DNA of 64,000 nt from Carya illinoinensis (GCF_018687715.1 NC_056758.1:24835001-24899000), one strand, 5' to 3'; numbered from the stretch's first letter, positions 22,135 through 34,569 are shown. A program made the numbers and translations. The notes: generated by a model from the letters alone, not told the origin.

Positions 22135-22625
22135 CTACCAACTTTTAGTAATTTGTTATTACAAGTGAGATTGATACGAAGGGTGTAGGTAAAGGATAAT
22201 TCTGCTAATAATGAAATTCATATGATCTTGATACATTGATGGTAGAACTAACAAATGTGGCTAATCAAAATTATTATGATTAACTAGTAATTATGCACTG
22301 CAGATTCCTGATCCTGATAAAATTAAGGTAAATCTTGTAATTAAGTCTGTTAGAAATCTTTTAAATAACCAAAGGTATTCAATATCTTTTCTTGCCTAAA
22401 ATATCTAATATGATTAATATAACATATTAATTAACATATGGTCAGTGTAATTGTAAAATATGAAAAAAAAATATTATTATATTATTATTTTGATGAATCC
22501 AATAACTAATTTAATGTGGATTATAGTCGAGGTTTTAGACTTATAGAAAATATATACTTTTCATCAAATTTTAAAAATGACTTTGATGAAACCAATGACA
22601 ATGCTCTTAGTTACAAGTACTATAC
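22135..22625. mobile_element. AT-rich sequence ending in a MITE end
   Basis: Mostly unassigned AT-rich sequence. The right end, CTTTGATGAAACCAATGACA followed by ATGCTCTTAG, is the inverse of the family end at 15853 (AGAGCATTAGCATTGAC), so part of this stretch (about 22390-22625) is a MITE copy. Confidence 0.4.
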
Positions 22626-22739
22626 CTCCATGATACGAAAATCACCAACTTCAAAAGACAACTTTGAAGTTTCTTCTTAGAGTTTCTCTTTACAAAATTG
22701 AGCATTTGATAAAAATTATCTGAGAAATTTGTAGGAAAA

Positions 22740-22748
22740 AAAATCTTC

Positions 22749-22775
<27 letters not shown>
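22740..22775. repeat. (TA)n and T-tract simple repeat
   Basis: About 24 bp of alternating TA from 22749 followed by eleven T. Confidence 0.9.
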
Positions 22776-22779
<4 letters not shown>

Positions 22780-22904
22780 TGATAAGTTAAAAATAATAAA
22801 TAAATAAATGTTATATGTAAAGATTTTGAAACGACATTCAAGAAAATTCTAGTCGTCTAACTGGGTAACCAACAACAAACATATTGAAAAGACATGCATC
22901 TTAA

Positions 22905-23285
22905 CTACATTTAGCTACCATTTTGATAATGAGTTAAGATAAAATGAATTAAGATAAAAGTTAAATAAAATATTATTATAATATTTTTTTTAATATTTTT
23001 ATTATTGAGATTTAAAAAAAAATTAATGATTAAATAAAATAAGTTGAGCTCAACTTTGAGTTACCATTTGGATAGTAAGTTTATATGAGATAAGTTGAGA
23101 TGAAATTTGAAAATAAATTAAATATAATTAGAATAGTATTTTTTAATATTATTATTGTTTTGAAGTTTGAAAAAATTGAATCATTTATAATATTCTAGGT
23201 AAAAATTTGATAAAATCATAATAATAAGATGAAATGAAATAAAACATTTCTTGTATTCAAACGGAGCATCATCCAAATGGAGCCT
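22905..23285. mobile_element. Two adjacent AT-rich MITE copies of the GAGATAAGTTGAGATG family
   Basis: The first copy starts CCATTTTGATAATGAGTTAA. The second starts ACCATTTGGATAGTAAGTTT and ends TCAAACGGAGCATCATCCAA. Both have the shared body (AAATAAAATATTATTATAAT; GAAGTTTGAAAAAATTGAAT). Relatives in this window lie at 26711, 35194, 35704, 42860, 48000 and 48440. Confidence 0.6.
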
Positions 23286-23531
23286 TAGAATTGAAGTATG
23301 CAGTTGGCCCAGTGAATCTTTCACCAAATGCTCCTGAGCAGCGGCTACAACTTGGTCGATATCGTCTGCATCACCTTCAACATGGGCAATCACGATTTAA
23401 AAAAGAAAAAAAAACTCTCAGCCCTTTAACAATATTAAGAAGCATTTTGGGTAAAATATTTCTCTGCTTCAAGGATAGGCACGAAAGAGGGCTTATAAAA
23501 AATGTCATTCGGATTAAATTCAAGGAACTAG

Positions 23532-26219
23532 TTATCTATTAGATTGCAAACCACTGCCACCATAGTATTGCTTCGTGGTTTCACGGGAGAATTCTGCAAA
23601 TGTCATCCCATCCTTTAACCGCGATGATAATGGTGGAAGTATTTTTTGAATTTCTTGATTTATTTGGTTTTGGTCCTTGATCGAAAGATTTCTTTCCTCC
23701 TCTGATACTTCCTTCACAGGATAATCTGCGATGGAGAAAGTCTTATTCCATGCAGGCTGCAAGAACACAACAAAGGCTTGTCTGCTCAAACTTTCAAACT
23801 TTGCAGCTCTAGAGACGGAGTGAAGGGCTGCGCGAAGCTTCCCTTTTGATATGATATCAGCCGATTCACCCACCTGAATGATAAAACTTTCAGCAGAGAC
23901 CTTCACCATGCAGACATTATTTTTGTTGGGATAGAAAATTTGCAAGTATGTGTGGCCACTAGGAGAAGGACACTCTTCATCACAGCACACTGAAAATAAA
24001 TCATTTGGCTCTGTTGCTTGTGGAAAAGATGAGGAAATAAAAAGGGGAGCGGTCAGAACAGTGAAGATACTATAGTCATAATGCCATTGTTGCCACAGAT
24101 TGGAATGAATTCCAGAGGAATCAATTTCATTACCATTTTTATCCAAGTTAGGGTCTTCCAATAGTCCATGTCGATACCTTACGCAATTTTTTTCATCCCT
24201 TCTACCATTTGCCAGTCTTTTTGCTGTTTTCTTGTTCCTTGCTTCATTTAAAATAATGTTGTCTAGAGCTGAGTGATAGTGTATAAGACGCCCTTTTGCT
24301 ACACAGGAATCCAATAAGCTCTGCTCGAGCTCTTGCTCACCAATGGCCCTATCACATATTTGTGCAATGCGGAGCCCTAGATCCATCATGATAAATCCAA
24401 GCTTTCTGAAAGTGTTTCCAAGATTTTGAAATTCAATATCCTGACTTTCTCTTGTGATATCAACTTCTAGATGATCTTGTTCCGGATTTACTAAGGAATC
24501 TACTCTATGGCTCAGTTCACTTTGAACAGATTCCAGCCATTGTGCATATCTCAGTTGCATGGCAAAAGAGGAGACACTTCTATCTGGGTTCTTCAAAGGA
24601 ACATCACTCCCCAAGTTGTGCTCCTGACCAAATTACAATTTGACTTTGAGAGATTCTTTCTATAAAGTAATTCCTTTTGAACAGAACTTTCATCTTCCTA
24701 CTGAGAGAAATTACAAGGTTGGCGGGAAGAAAGTGCCTGGTAAACACAATATAGTGCTAGTTCTGACAAATAACCAACCAAAAGAACCATAAAAGCTCAC
24801 AAAAACTGAATCTCATTCCTGATAGTAAAAGTTTGGAAACTTATGTGGCACGCCAATTAAGATCTTGCTAAGCTTAGACTCAAAATTTACAGCCTCAATT
24901 TAATGGACTAGAAGATTATAATTGACTTCATGTAAATAAATCCACGAATTTTGGAATGCCTGGTAAACACAATTTCATTATTCAAGACCAAAAGTAAAGA
25001 ATACAATCCACAAAACATCCTTTATTTCCCATTAATGACATCCATATACCTATCATATCAAAAACATACACACAAAAACCTAACTACTTTTATACAAGGT
25101 GTGCATGATACAAAGCAATGAACTTAGCCAACAACCTAGGGAACCAAAATTTAGAACATTTGAAGCAGCACTGCCGACTTCCCAAACGATACTAGCTACT
25201 CACCGACAAAGTACTTCTTTCGAAGTTGGATTAAGAACCAGCATTGCGAACATTCAAACACAACACAACAGGTCCATTTCTCACCATCCAATTACTAGAG
25301 CATTATAGTTTCATAGTGCATCAGCATTGAAGTTTCATAAAAAGTTGTCAGAACATGTATAACTAAGAACCAACATAGCGAAAGAATTAATAGACCAAAG
25401 CCCTCGGAAATCATTTAATTGATGGGTGTTCCAAATGGACTAAATGTTCAATTTTTATTTTCCTCCGAACACCAAAAATGAAACTCATAAATGGCTTCTT
25501 GGCTCATGCGACTTTAGGTAAACTATCTTACAAGCATAGTTCTGAACAATGTTCTCAGCGCCATTTCCCAACCCTATATTCCTGGAGTTTACCAAACTTT
25601 ATTTTCCTAAAAGTATAATTTCTGCGGTTTTTCCTTCTATGAAACGATACACTCGATTGACTTAGCGGTATAGGCAACGAAAAACAAAAATTCAAAAGTT
25701 AAACTCAACTTTTTATCTCCGCCATTTCTCAGCGGCAAAACACATGTAGACTTAATTTTAAAGGAAAAAAGCCCCCGTGGATTAGCTGAGTGACCTCATA
25801 AGAATTAGAATTACGAGTCAGGTTTGAAATGAAAGTTATTACTTGTAGGGAAAAATGCCGATACATATTGTATTGAAATTTACCATTCGGCACACACATA
25901 CAAAAAAGATAAATAAAAAAGAATAAAGAAGGCGGAAAATGACCTTGAGAATGCGTTTACGTTCGTCGGGGTTGAGAAGCGCGAGCCTGCGTGCGAGAGG
26001 CAGAAGTTCCCGACGGAGCGTGGAGGCGTCGAGGACCCCACGGATCGATAGCAGGCCAGGACCCGCGGGCCCTAGTGCTTCCATTATGCCTCTGCTTATT
26101 AATTTCAGCCTATCGGTTTCTTCAAACAAAGAAGAAGAAGAAGAGGAGATTGTTGATGATAGAAGCATAAGATCTGAATATTGGATCTCGTACAGTTCCA
26201 GCACCTCTGCTTCTTCCAT
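23532..26219 (-). CDS. 2OG-Fe(II) oxygenase / isopenicillin-N-synthase-like protein
   Basis: Two exons: 25944-26219 (92 codons) and 23532-24623 (363 codons plus stop). Donor AAG|GTCATT, acceptor GGTCAG|GAG, phase 0, intron 1320 bp. The 455-residue protein starts MEEAEVLELYEIQYSDLMLL; the junction reads NPDERKRILK/EHNLGSDVPLK. The fold is indicated by WHYDYSIFTVL (facial-triad His273 and Asp275), the distal His360 (LRAALHSVSR) and the C-terminal strand FVVFLQP. The 2-oxoglutarate-binding RxS is RQA here (Arg373, Ser replaced). The N-terminus begins IRGVLD...LRRELLPLARRLALL, the usual substitute for the DIOX_N region. It belongs to an uncharacterised plant family in the superfamily; substrate unknown. 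It lacks a signal peptide, so is probably cytosolic or nuclear. The start is the first ATG after a CT-rich leader (26220-26260). It lies between two inverted LTR relatives. Confidence 0.9.
24624..25943 (-). other. Intron of the 2OG oxygenase gene
   Basis: 1320 bp with canonical GT-AG ends. A small duplicated phrase, GCCTGGTAAACACAAT, occurs at about 24735 and 24959. Short open frames inside (for example 25099-25308) show no domain. Confidence 0.8.
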
Positions 26220-26469
26220 CGCTCTATCTCTCTCTCTGGCCGGGACTTGCAGAGACGATGACGACGAGCGAGGAGAGAACTAGGGTTTGGACCGACTACA
26301 GGCCCAATATGGGACCTGCGATATGGACCTTATTATGCAAGCCTCCAGAGTTTTGGGTGACTTGCAAGCCCATTTATTTTTTAACTTTTAAAAATGGCTT
26401 ATCAGTTTCTAATTGTTAATTTTATTTAGGCATAGAAACTGATTTATTGGAAATTTTCGCCAAATCATC

Positions 26470-26665
26470 TATAAAAACAATAATTTTTATGAGGAATGCA
26501 TAAAGTCGTAGAGTGTATAAGTATCGTGTAATATTTTTTAAAAAGAGTGAAATTTACTATTAAAAAATTAGTTCTTTTTAATATGGATCTCATATTTACT
26601 CATTTTTTTCAAATAGATTGCGACGCTTACGATTGTACATTCCATGGCTACAAATATCATTTCTC
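26470..26665. mobile_element. MITE (GTAAGTATCGTGTAAT family)
   Basis: The left arm GTATAAGTATCGTGTAATAT and the right arm AGATTGCGACGCTTACGATT are diverged inverted repeats. A relative lies at 50697-50875. Confidence 0.45.
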
Positions 26666-26710
26666 AATTTTTATTGAGCATGTGATACCCACAATATTTT
26701 TTTTAGACTC

Positions 26711-26940
26711 TAAGGACTTGTTTGGGAAGTGAGATGATCTCATCTCAAAACTTTTTATAATTGTTTTTCCAGATATCACTAAAACACAAATATTTTTCAA
26801 TTTTAAATTTTTAACTTTTTCATCTAATCATTATAAATTTTTTAAACTTTCAAACAAAACATATAAAATAATACTAAAAAATTATATTATAACAATATTT
26901 TACTTTTATAATATTTTTATTCAACATTTTTTTCTCTCAT
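26711..26940. mobile_element. MITE (GTTTGGGAAGTGAGATGATC end), truncated at right
   Basis: Starts GACTTGTTTGGGAAGTGAGA, with body motifs shared with the other copies of the family in reverse (TATTATAACAATATTTTAC). The right end runs into the inverted LTR copy. Confidence 0.55.
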
Positions 26941-26999
26941 TTGAAACATGAATATAAATTGAACTTGAACTTGAAATATAGCATGAATGTGAACTTGAA

Positions 27000-27180
27000 T
27001 TCTGACAGTCAAAATAATTTCTCTATTTATTTCGTCAGAAATAGTGAACAATCATAATGATTCCACCCAATATATTCCGTCAGAGATACTCAAACAATCA
27101 AAATGAATATAATTTCGTAACATGATATAATTCCGTCAGAAATAGTGAACAATCATAATGAATATAATTTCTCTATTTGA
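27000..27180. repeat. Degenerate tandem repeat, about 35-50-bp unit, 3-4 copies
   Basis: Unit TTCCGTCAGAAATAGTGAAC followed by AATCATAATGA. It occupies the position that the ACAACAACTGTGG array has in the plus-strand LTR, and CACTATT/AACAAT may be its diverged equivalent. Confidence 0.6.
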
Positions 27181-29852
27181 GATGAAACGTGACATGAAAA
27201 GAAAGGACAGAAGCCCTGATGTATCGTAACATGATATGAACATAAGTCAAAAGACATGACGTACTTTGAGACAAAAAACATTTTGTGATATGACATAACA
27301 TGTAACAAATAACATTTCATAACATGACATAACATACGACAGACAATATTACATAACATGATATAATATGTAACAAAAAATATTACATGACATAACATAC
27401 GTGTAACAAATGGCATAACATACCATGACATACTTGCAACAGATAATAATACATGATAGAATAGATTGTATAACAAATAAGTATTTCGTGAGAGAATAAA
27501 TCATGTATAACAGATAAACATGTAATGACATGGTATTGCATGATATAAATGATAACATACATACATAAACTGTAATTTCCTTCCCCATCACATATACGTA
27601 GTAAATTGATAGTAAGTTAAGAGATAACTTATTAAGATAGTCGTGTTTACAACAAATCAAACACGAAACACGAGAAACTGTAAGTTAGAATTCCAAAAAT
27701 TAGAAATTTTATCACTAATAATTAGAAACATGAAAAAATGCTGAATTAGAGTAAAATAATCATTTTACCCTTGACATGTGAAAAATGATATTTTACCCAT
27801 AACTTAAGGATTTCACATCCTAATTCTAAAAATACTAAAATTTACATACCTCATATAAATTTTATCATAAACTCAAATATCAACTCAAGAAAATCTAAAA
27901 CAAATCATAACCATGAAAAACACAATATGGCTGAAACTTCCATAGGTCATTTTTTCTTGATTTTTGTTACAATTCTTCCAATTTCAAAACTTATAATCAA
28001 ATCGAGATTTTGCAACAAAGATCCTCATATCCTAAGTTTAAAAACATACTTAAAAAATCAATAAAAATATACCAGCCATCACACAAAACTTTTTAACTAA
28101 AAATACAAACTCTTAAATCTCAAGATTTGACTTATTTCAAAACATCACCAAGAACTCTAAAAATCTAAATCTTTCTTCTAACATATTCATAACACAATTG
28201 TAAGAACTAACATGCTTTAAATTATCACACAAAAATCACCAAAAAACTACAAAATATCACTTGAAATACTCAGCTCCACACTTAGTCCAAAAATAGAGTT
28301 TTTCTCTTAAGTAGTTTTGATCAAGCAGTTGATCCATGACATAAAATGATGAGATCTTCAAACCAAAACATTACATGATTTACAAATGTGTCCTAAAGCA
28401 TATCCAAGCATTAAAATTAAAATCGCATGGCTAAAAATAAATCAAAATATGGATTTAGCTGAAAACATCAAATCTTTGGCTTAACTAAGTATCCTCTTGC
28501 ATAAAAAATCATAGCGTTGAAACTAACAACACAAATTTTCAAAATAATATTCTAATATGTATATAAGAGGTTTAGGATTATTAAATAAATATATCAAAGC
28601 TATTAGAGTAAGATTACACTACAAGAGATCTAAATTTTTTAAAATAGAAACTGTTTTCCTCTTCCAGTTTCTAAGTTTCTAAATATAAGAAAATCTTTCA
28701 TCAAAATATTTAATGATGCAACAAATCTTCAAACAAAATTCATATACACATGTTTACAACACTCCATAAAAATATCGACCAAGATTTTTCCATTAGTTTG
28801 GTTAAAAAATCCAAAATATAACATACTCTCTAGTTTATCACCTAGAATAACTTTTCTATGGTTACAACAACTTTAGATCGAACAATGGCCATAAGATTAA
28901 ACAACCAAAATACCCACGGAAACTAGACTCAAATAAGAACAACTTTCATTACAGAAAATTGGTGAGACAATATTTACAAAAGTTTCAAAAAATATGTATA
29001 ATGTGACTCAGAAAAACTATCCAAAAAGAACATTTTGGTTTCTTTCTAGGAAAAGTGTGAGAAATGTATAGAATCAATGGAAAATTGGTTGGACAACTTC
29101 TTATAAAACTGAGGGATGATGAGAGGGCTATGAATGACCTTAGTGATGACTGTGTCAGCCTAAAACAGTGGGCAAAACTAGCTCATGGTATTGCTTTCGA
29201 AAGGTACTGTGTGAGAGGAGATGAGTAAAGTGGGTCTAGCCTTCACTTCAAGTACATTCTAGGGCTAATTTGGGCAGAGGCTGGTCAGCCATGAGGGGGA
29301 AGAAAACTTAGTCAAGATGTATTGTCAAGGTAGCCAAATTCGTGGGGCTTTAATGGGTCTTAACCGAGTGAGCTTCAATTTGGGGTTTAAAAAGGGTTTG
29401 GGAGGCTATCAAGCCCAAATTCAGTTTTTCTTGACCCAATCAAATTTCTAAAGCTTAAAAAGTTGGATGATGATTTCATAATATGAATTTGAAGAATTAA
29501 TAGCATGTGGAAATAATTTAATCAAGTGATTAAACACAATACTAAAAATCAAATCAATTAGAGTTTGAAGGTCAACTTTAGGGTTCGAGGAAACTGTTTA
29601 GGGTTTCAATTTCAACCAAACTTTTGGGATTTTAATTGGATTCCAACCATTTAGGGTTTTACTAGGGTTTAGACCCTCTTTGGTATGGCACAATTTGGTT
29701 GGTTGAATAGAAATAGGGTTTTGCTTAAATAGGATGATCTAACACTTTAGTTCCTTCACAATCTATCTTATGGTTCTTCTTAGTACCAAATGTTTAATAC
29801 TATTCACCAAGTATGGTCAAGATCTTGCTAAGCATCCAAATAAAACTTTTGT

Positions 29853-30042
29853 TAGGGGTGGGCAGTGGGGCCCTGCACCCCGCTACCCCGCCCCCGTTCG
29901 CCTCGCCCCCGCACGACGGGGCGGGGTACATTGCCCCGCATGGGCCGGGGCGGGCGCCCCCGCCTCGCATCTAGTCCCCCTAGCAAGGGCGGGGGGCGGG
30001 GAGGGCCCAACCCCGCCCCGCATTTCCCCCGTCCCTCCCTCA

Positions 30043-30083
<41 letters not shown>

Positions 30084-30578
30084 AAAACATAAATATTTAT
30101 ATATATAAAAACATAAATATATGTTTATATATATAAATATATATTTATATTTTACAAATTCTATATATATAAATATATATTATAATTTGTTAGACTTGTT
30201 CACAAATTATGCATTAGCAAATTAGAAATTATATAGTTTAAAAACTACTACACTACAACTTACACAAAATATGCATTAGCAAATTTAAAAATTACATAAT
30301 TTTTAAATTATAGTTATATTTACAAAATTTAAATTTATAATTTAGATCTAAAAATATATTTTTTTATCACTTTTAGATCTAGAAATAATTTTTTTAAATA
30401 ATAAAATATAGTTAATATTTGAAATAAAAATAAGGCGGGGCGAATTCGCAATCCGCCCCGCACCCTCCCCGGGGATGCGGGGGCGGGTGGCGGGGAGGAA
30501 AACCCCACCCCCGCACCATGGGGGGCTGGGTGCGGGGAGGGGGCTACCCCGCACCTTATGGTGCGGGTAACACCCCTA
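29853..30578. mobile_element. GC-ended non-autonomous hAT-like element with exact target duplication
   Basis: 726 bp, ends TAGGGGTGGGCAGTG and GGTAACACCCCTA, flanked by an exact 8-bp duplication ACTTTTGT (29845-29852 and 30579-30586). The first about 190 bp and last about 150 bp are C/G-rich with repeated GCGGGG / CCCCGC motifs; the middle is (TA)n and AT-rich. It has no transposase. It sits inside the LTR copy at 26945-31057. The ORFs over its ends are low-complexity artefacts. Confidence 0.9.
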
Positions 30579-31057
30579 ACTTTTGTAACCTAATTTGCAT
30601 ATTTCACACTGTAATTTTAAAAATATTGCACTTGGTGCTACTATTGAGATTACTATTCACTCCAAAAAAGTGAATAATAAATTTTACACTATAAAATTTA
30701 AATATTCACCTAATTATATAATTCGTATATCGAAATTTAACCCCAAAATGCCTTGAAATAATCAAAATATGGTTTCGAACAGGCATTTCGTTCGAAAATT
30801 GAAAATGAGTTATTGTGCCATAAAATTATAAATAATCAACTAAGTTTAATGATGCAGACCATATCATATTGTGACACTTTTTCCTACTTCAAATAAATAA
30901 AATTGTGTTTCAAGCACCAAAATGAGTGGTAATACTGGCTATGATGACAGACTAAAACCTAAATGATTAGTCAATTCGTGAAAACTTACAAAATTTTTAT
31001 GAGTTTCTTAAAGCCTATATAAATTTTACTATTAAATTTCTAATGGGCTGTTATACA

Positions 31058-31718
31058 AACTATTTCATTACTATTCACAAAATTATCATCTTATCTCATT
31101 ATTCAAACTCGTTAAGGAATTGTCATGCGTCTTTTTATTAAAAGATATGTGATTCTCACGTGGTGGTCAACGGATAAATTTTCTAAAAAATAGATTGGAG
31201 GAAATTTCCGTCAAACTGGGTTGGAGGGAAATTCTACCCCTATTATTATTAGATTACAAGTTACAAACACCATTTTTAATGTTGAGAATGTTGAATTGGC
31301 TTGAATAGACTCAAGAAATTAGAACTAATATCTCAAATTATTGTTTATTATATTAGGATGATCTCCAAATTATATATTAATGTTACTTTTTAACTCTCCA
31401 ATTATATTTAAAAGGATCCGGCTTGCCTCCCGTTGCAAAGTAATAGAGATCTCCTGTTATAAAATTCAATGGCTATTGTTGCATCTTTTAAATAAAAATA
31501 AATAAATAAAAAATAAAAAAAACGGGTGCTAGTGCTGTGTTGTTGAGCCACATGTTTGATTTATTTTTTATTTGTTAATTTTTGTCAAAATTTTAATGCA
31601 AATAAATTTTAAAGATCCTTGTTTTTGCTATATTTATGTGTTGATGTATAAATATATTATTTATTATAAATAGTAAAAAACAAAAATATATTAATGTCCC
31701 CCACGCTAGCAGTTGCAA

Positions 31719-31750
<32 letters not shown>

Positions 31751-32004
31751 ATAAAGAAATTTTGTCTTCCACGCTAGTATTTGCAATAACTTTACTCTTC
31801 TTATGTGCCAACACATTGCATCCACTATAATAAATAAAAATTAAAATATATATATATATTTATTTAACCATTAAACACGCTAATAATGAAAAAACTGCCT
31901 ATTTATTCATTAAACATAGTAACTAGTATCAAATATATTTATATATTATTTTAATATTTATAATGAATAATATATTTATATACAAATACATAAATAACAT
32001 GGTA
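31058..32004. other. AT-rich intergenic, nothing recognised
   Basis: Contains (TA)n tracts near 31719-31743 and 31845-31860, and a short direct repeat CCACGCTAG (31702 and 31771). No coding evidence. Confidence 0.4.
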
Positions 32005-32012
32005 AATGGAAG

Positions 32013-34561
32013 TAGGACTATTCATCCAAATTTCAAATCAGGTATCCAGGTACACCCGGCTTGGAACCCAGATTCCAAATCCGGACCGGGTTCCAGACCG
32101 GATATACCCAGGTTATAACCCGGGCCGAAACCCAGATGAATCCGGATTTTTATAACCTGGGAATCTGAGTTCCTTTTTTTTTTTTTTTAACACTACAAAG
32201 GCTATATACCAAGAAATTTTTTCCCAGAAATAGATGTTCTTGTAAAGCATTTTTGTTTTAATCTAAAGCCTATATTCTATTACATTTGAAAAATATTTTT
32301 TTATATATATAGAAAATTTATCTTTTTAACTAAATGCATCTAAAAAATAGAAATTCAATATTTATAACCCACTTCATATTACATTATTTGGTATTAAATT
32401 ATATTACAAAATACAAAATTACAAGCCAGTGTATCATCATCAATTCAATCGGAAGACTTCTGCAATACTCTGCTAGATCCAGATCTCCTTCATTGCTCTA
32501 TTTGGATCTTCTGCGATGGGTCTATTTCACCATCCCCATTAACACTTATATGTATACTCCACTACTTAAACATAAAAGATATATAACCATTACTTTCAAT
32601 CTCCAAATCCAATTTGTTGACTACAGTATATGCTCCAACTTTCCCACCCATATGGACTGGACTTATCTAAAAGTTAAAAGTTTCAGGCAAAAATAATAGT
32701 AATAATACTAACAACAACAATAATAATAATAATAGTAAAGATAAAGCAAGTGTCCAGGCCAAAAATGGAATAACATATCGTACAAGAACAAAAGATAATG
32801 ACATTACAAGTAAAAAATTATATAAGAAACAACAATGATATAAAACTTAAGCCATTGAACAAGAAGATTGGCTAGATTTAAGCCAAAAAAGGAGCCATAT
32901 ACCAACCAAGTCCAACCCAGTTTCCCTACCAAAGTTATGACAAACACAAACACAAGCCCAAACACACGCACGCAGCATTCTAAGAATATTAGTTGGGACT
33001 TATCTTGAGAATCACCAAGTCTTTTCACTTTGTTTCTCATTTTGGTTGTTTTTCTCTCCGGGTTTGAGCTGTAACTTAAGTTAAAAGTTACTTTTTGATA
33101 GTTACTATTGCCTTTTGGTTGAAAAAAAAAAAGACTACTAAATTTATGTGCTGCCTAAATTGATATGAACTCCTTTTTGGTGAACTTTGTAAGCATAATA
33201 GTATTATTGGTACGCTTATTTTACCAAAAGAAGAAATAATTTTGTGGCAAATCTGAATTAGATAAGCATTGCCTGGAAAGCAGAGCCATAGACATATGAA
33301 TGTATCAGAAAGCAACAATTATAATAGGATAAGTGCTCTAACTTTATCAACCTTTTTTATTTGTGTTTTACTCTAAATCAGTTTAAGATTGTATTAATTC
33401 GAGCTGTGGGTATGTACCAAGAGGTTGCCTTGAGTTAGTTACCCAAAAAGCCAAAATATAAGGGTTGTCTTCAGTCATGGAAAGGGTACAAGTTATATAT
33501 AGCAAAAGAAAAGTTCAAATAATATATGATCACATAAAAACATACAAAAGCACTGAAGAACCTTGTAGTGTTCATGACTTCATAAACAGAAAAATGCTAG
33601 CACTGAAAACCCTAAAAAAAATGAATATTCATATGTTCTTAAACTATATTTTTTTGTTTGAAAAGCAGATCCACAAAATAAGGCAAGAAACTGATTTTCT
33701 AATAACATCAAAGTCATATATTAGATCTCCACAATTCAAAAAGCAACCCAAAAATAAAAAATAACCCAAATATCAGAGCACATCAAGGATTCTAAGATCT
33801 ACAAATAAATAGAAAATATAATGCAAATTATGGGATCAGATCTAAGAGTAGATCTAGAGCAAAAAAGCAAAAATAACTCAAAGCCATGTCTTAGATCTAA
33901 GAGTATTAGTGTTTCGGCACTTGGAGCTAGGGTTTCAGCACTTAACAGTCCAAAACTCAAACCCATGATAGAAAATATCAAAATTTCTCTCACCTGGTTG
34001 CAGAATTGGACCCTGACAACGCGAGAGAGCGAGAGAGATGGAGATGACCCATGACAGAAAACTTCAATATAAAACCAAAAGACGTTAGCCATTTCATCTC
34101 ACACAAGATTACAGCAAGTAAGCATCATTTAGTGAAGACCCAAGTAATAGAAGATTTAACGATAAAATAGAGGGTAAGCAAAGAACAAACCTTGGGCTCT
34201 TGAGAGGGAAGAATCAAAGATAGGGCTTTGGAGAGGCTGAGATTGAGAAAGGGACGACGCTAGGGTTTCGGAGTGACTGGGAGAAAGCTTTTGGCGCATA
34301 GATAAGAGAGCAGGAGAGAGAGAGTAAGAACAGAAACTAAAATCGACTTAATTGAGTCCGTATTTGCATTGAAAAAAAAAAAAAAAGAACCCAGTTACCG
34401 GGTTTTAAACCCGGGTTCTGGATTTAAAATTTGGTACCCGGCCTGGGTCCACCCGATTTTCATGATACGGCTTTCAGCCCGGTTTTAATCTGGGCCGAAA
34501 ACCTTATCTGGGAACCTAGTTATCCAAGTTCTGGGCCGAGCCAGCCAGATGAACAATCCTA
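32013..34561 (-). mobile_element. 2.5-kb non-autonomous hAT carrying gene-like sequence
   Basis: Flanked by an exact 8-bp duplication AATGGAAG (32005-32012 and 34562-34569). Ends TAGGACTATTCATCC and GATGAACAATCCTA are inverted. The subterminal 150-190 bp on both sides are full of ACCCGG / CCGGGT motifs in both orientations, as in many hAT ends. I find no BED finger or hAT dimerisation domain inside. Instead the right part, read on the minus strand, looks like a 5' UTR, a first coding exon with a splice donor, and an intron. This is therefore a candidate gene-capturing (Pack-type) hAT. Confidence 0.75.
34191..34299 (-). pseudogene. Gene-like first exon inside the hAT element
   Basis: From ATG at 34299 the frame gives 36 codons (MRQKLSPSHSETLASSLSQS, then QPLQSPIFDSSLSRAQ) and ends at a donor AAG|GTTTGT. 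The upstream side (34300-34340) is CT-rich like a plant 5' UTR. Ser/Gln/Leu composition suggests a transit or low-complexity N-terminus. No downstream exon was identified in the element, and the parent gene is unknown to me. It could equally be the element's own untranslated leader. Confidence 0.35.
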
Positions 34562-34569
34562 AATGGAAG

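Larger units (their letters stand above)
26945..31057 (-). mobile_element. Inverted Ty3 LTR, related to the copy at 18871-22121
   Basis: Aligned by eye with the reverse complement of the plus-strand LTR. Shared phrases include AAATCCTTAAGTTATGGGTA (27796 vs 20400), TTTTGATGAAAGATTTTCTT (28705 vs 19850), AACTTAGAAACTGGAAGAGG and TTTTCACGAAT (30975 vs 18945). The 5' LTR end is at about 31057 (TGTATAACAGCCCATTAGAA, compare TGTAACATCCCGTTAGAAAT). The 3' end is truncated near 26945 at a MITE. Its tandem arrays differ from those of the other copy. It holds about 700 bp (29120-29840) without a counterpart at 18871, and a GC-rich hAT insertion. Confidence 0.7.

Noticed and set aside
23181..23400. Minus-strand frame containing HVEGDADDIDQVVAAAQEHL just downstream of the oxygenase stop
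   Set aside because: It looks protein-like but runs into a MITE at 23285, I could not assign it to a family, and splice signals joining it to the oxygenase gene were not seen.
29770..30092. Pro/Arg/Gly-rich ORFs on both strands
   Set aside because: Produced by the GC-rich repeats at the left end of the hAT-like element and ending in (TA)n.
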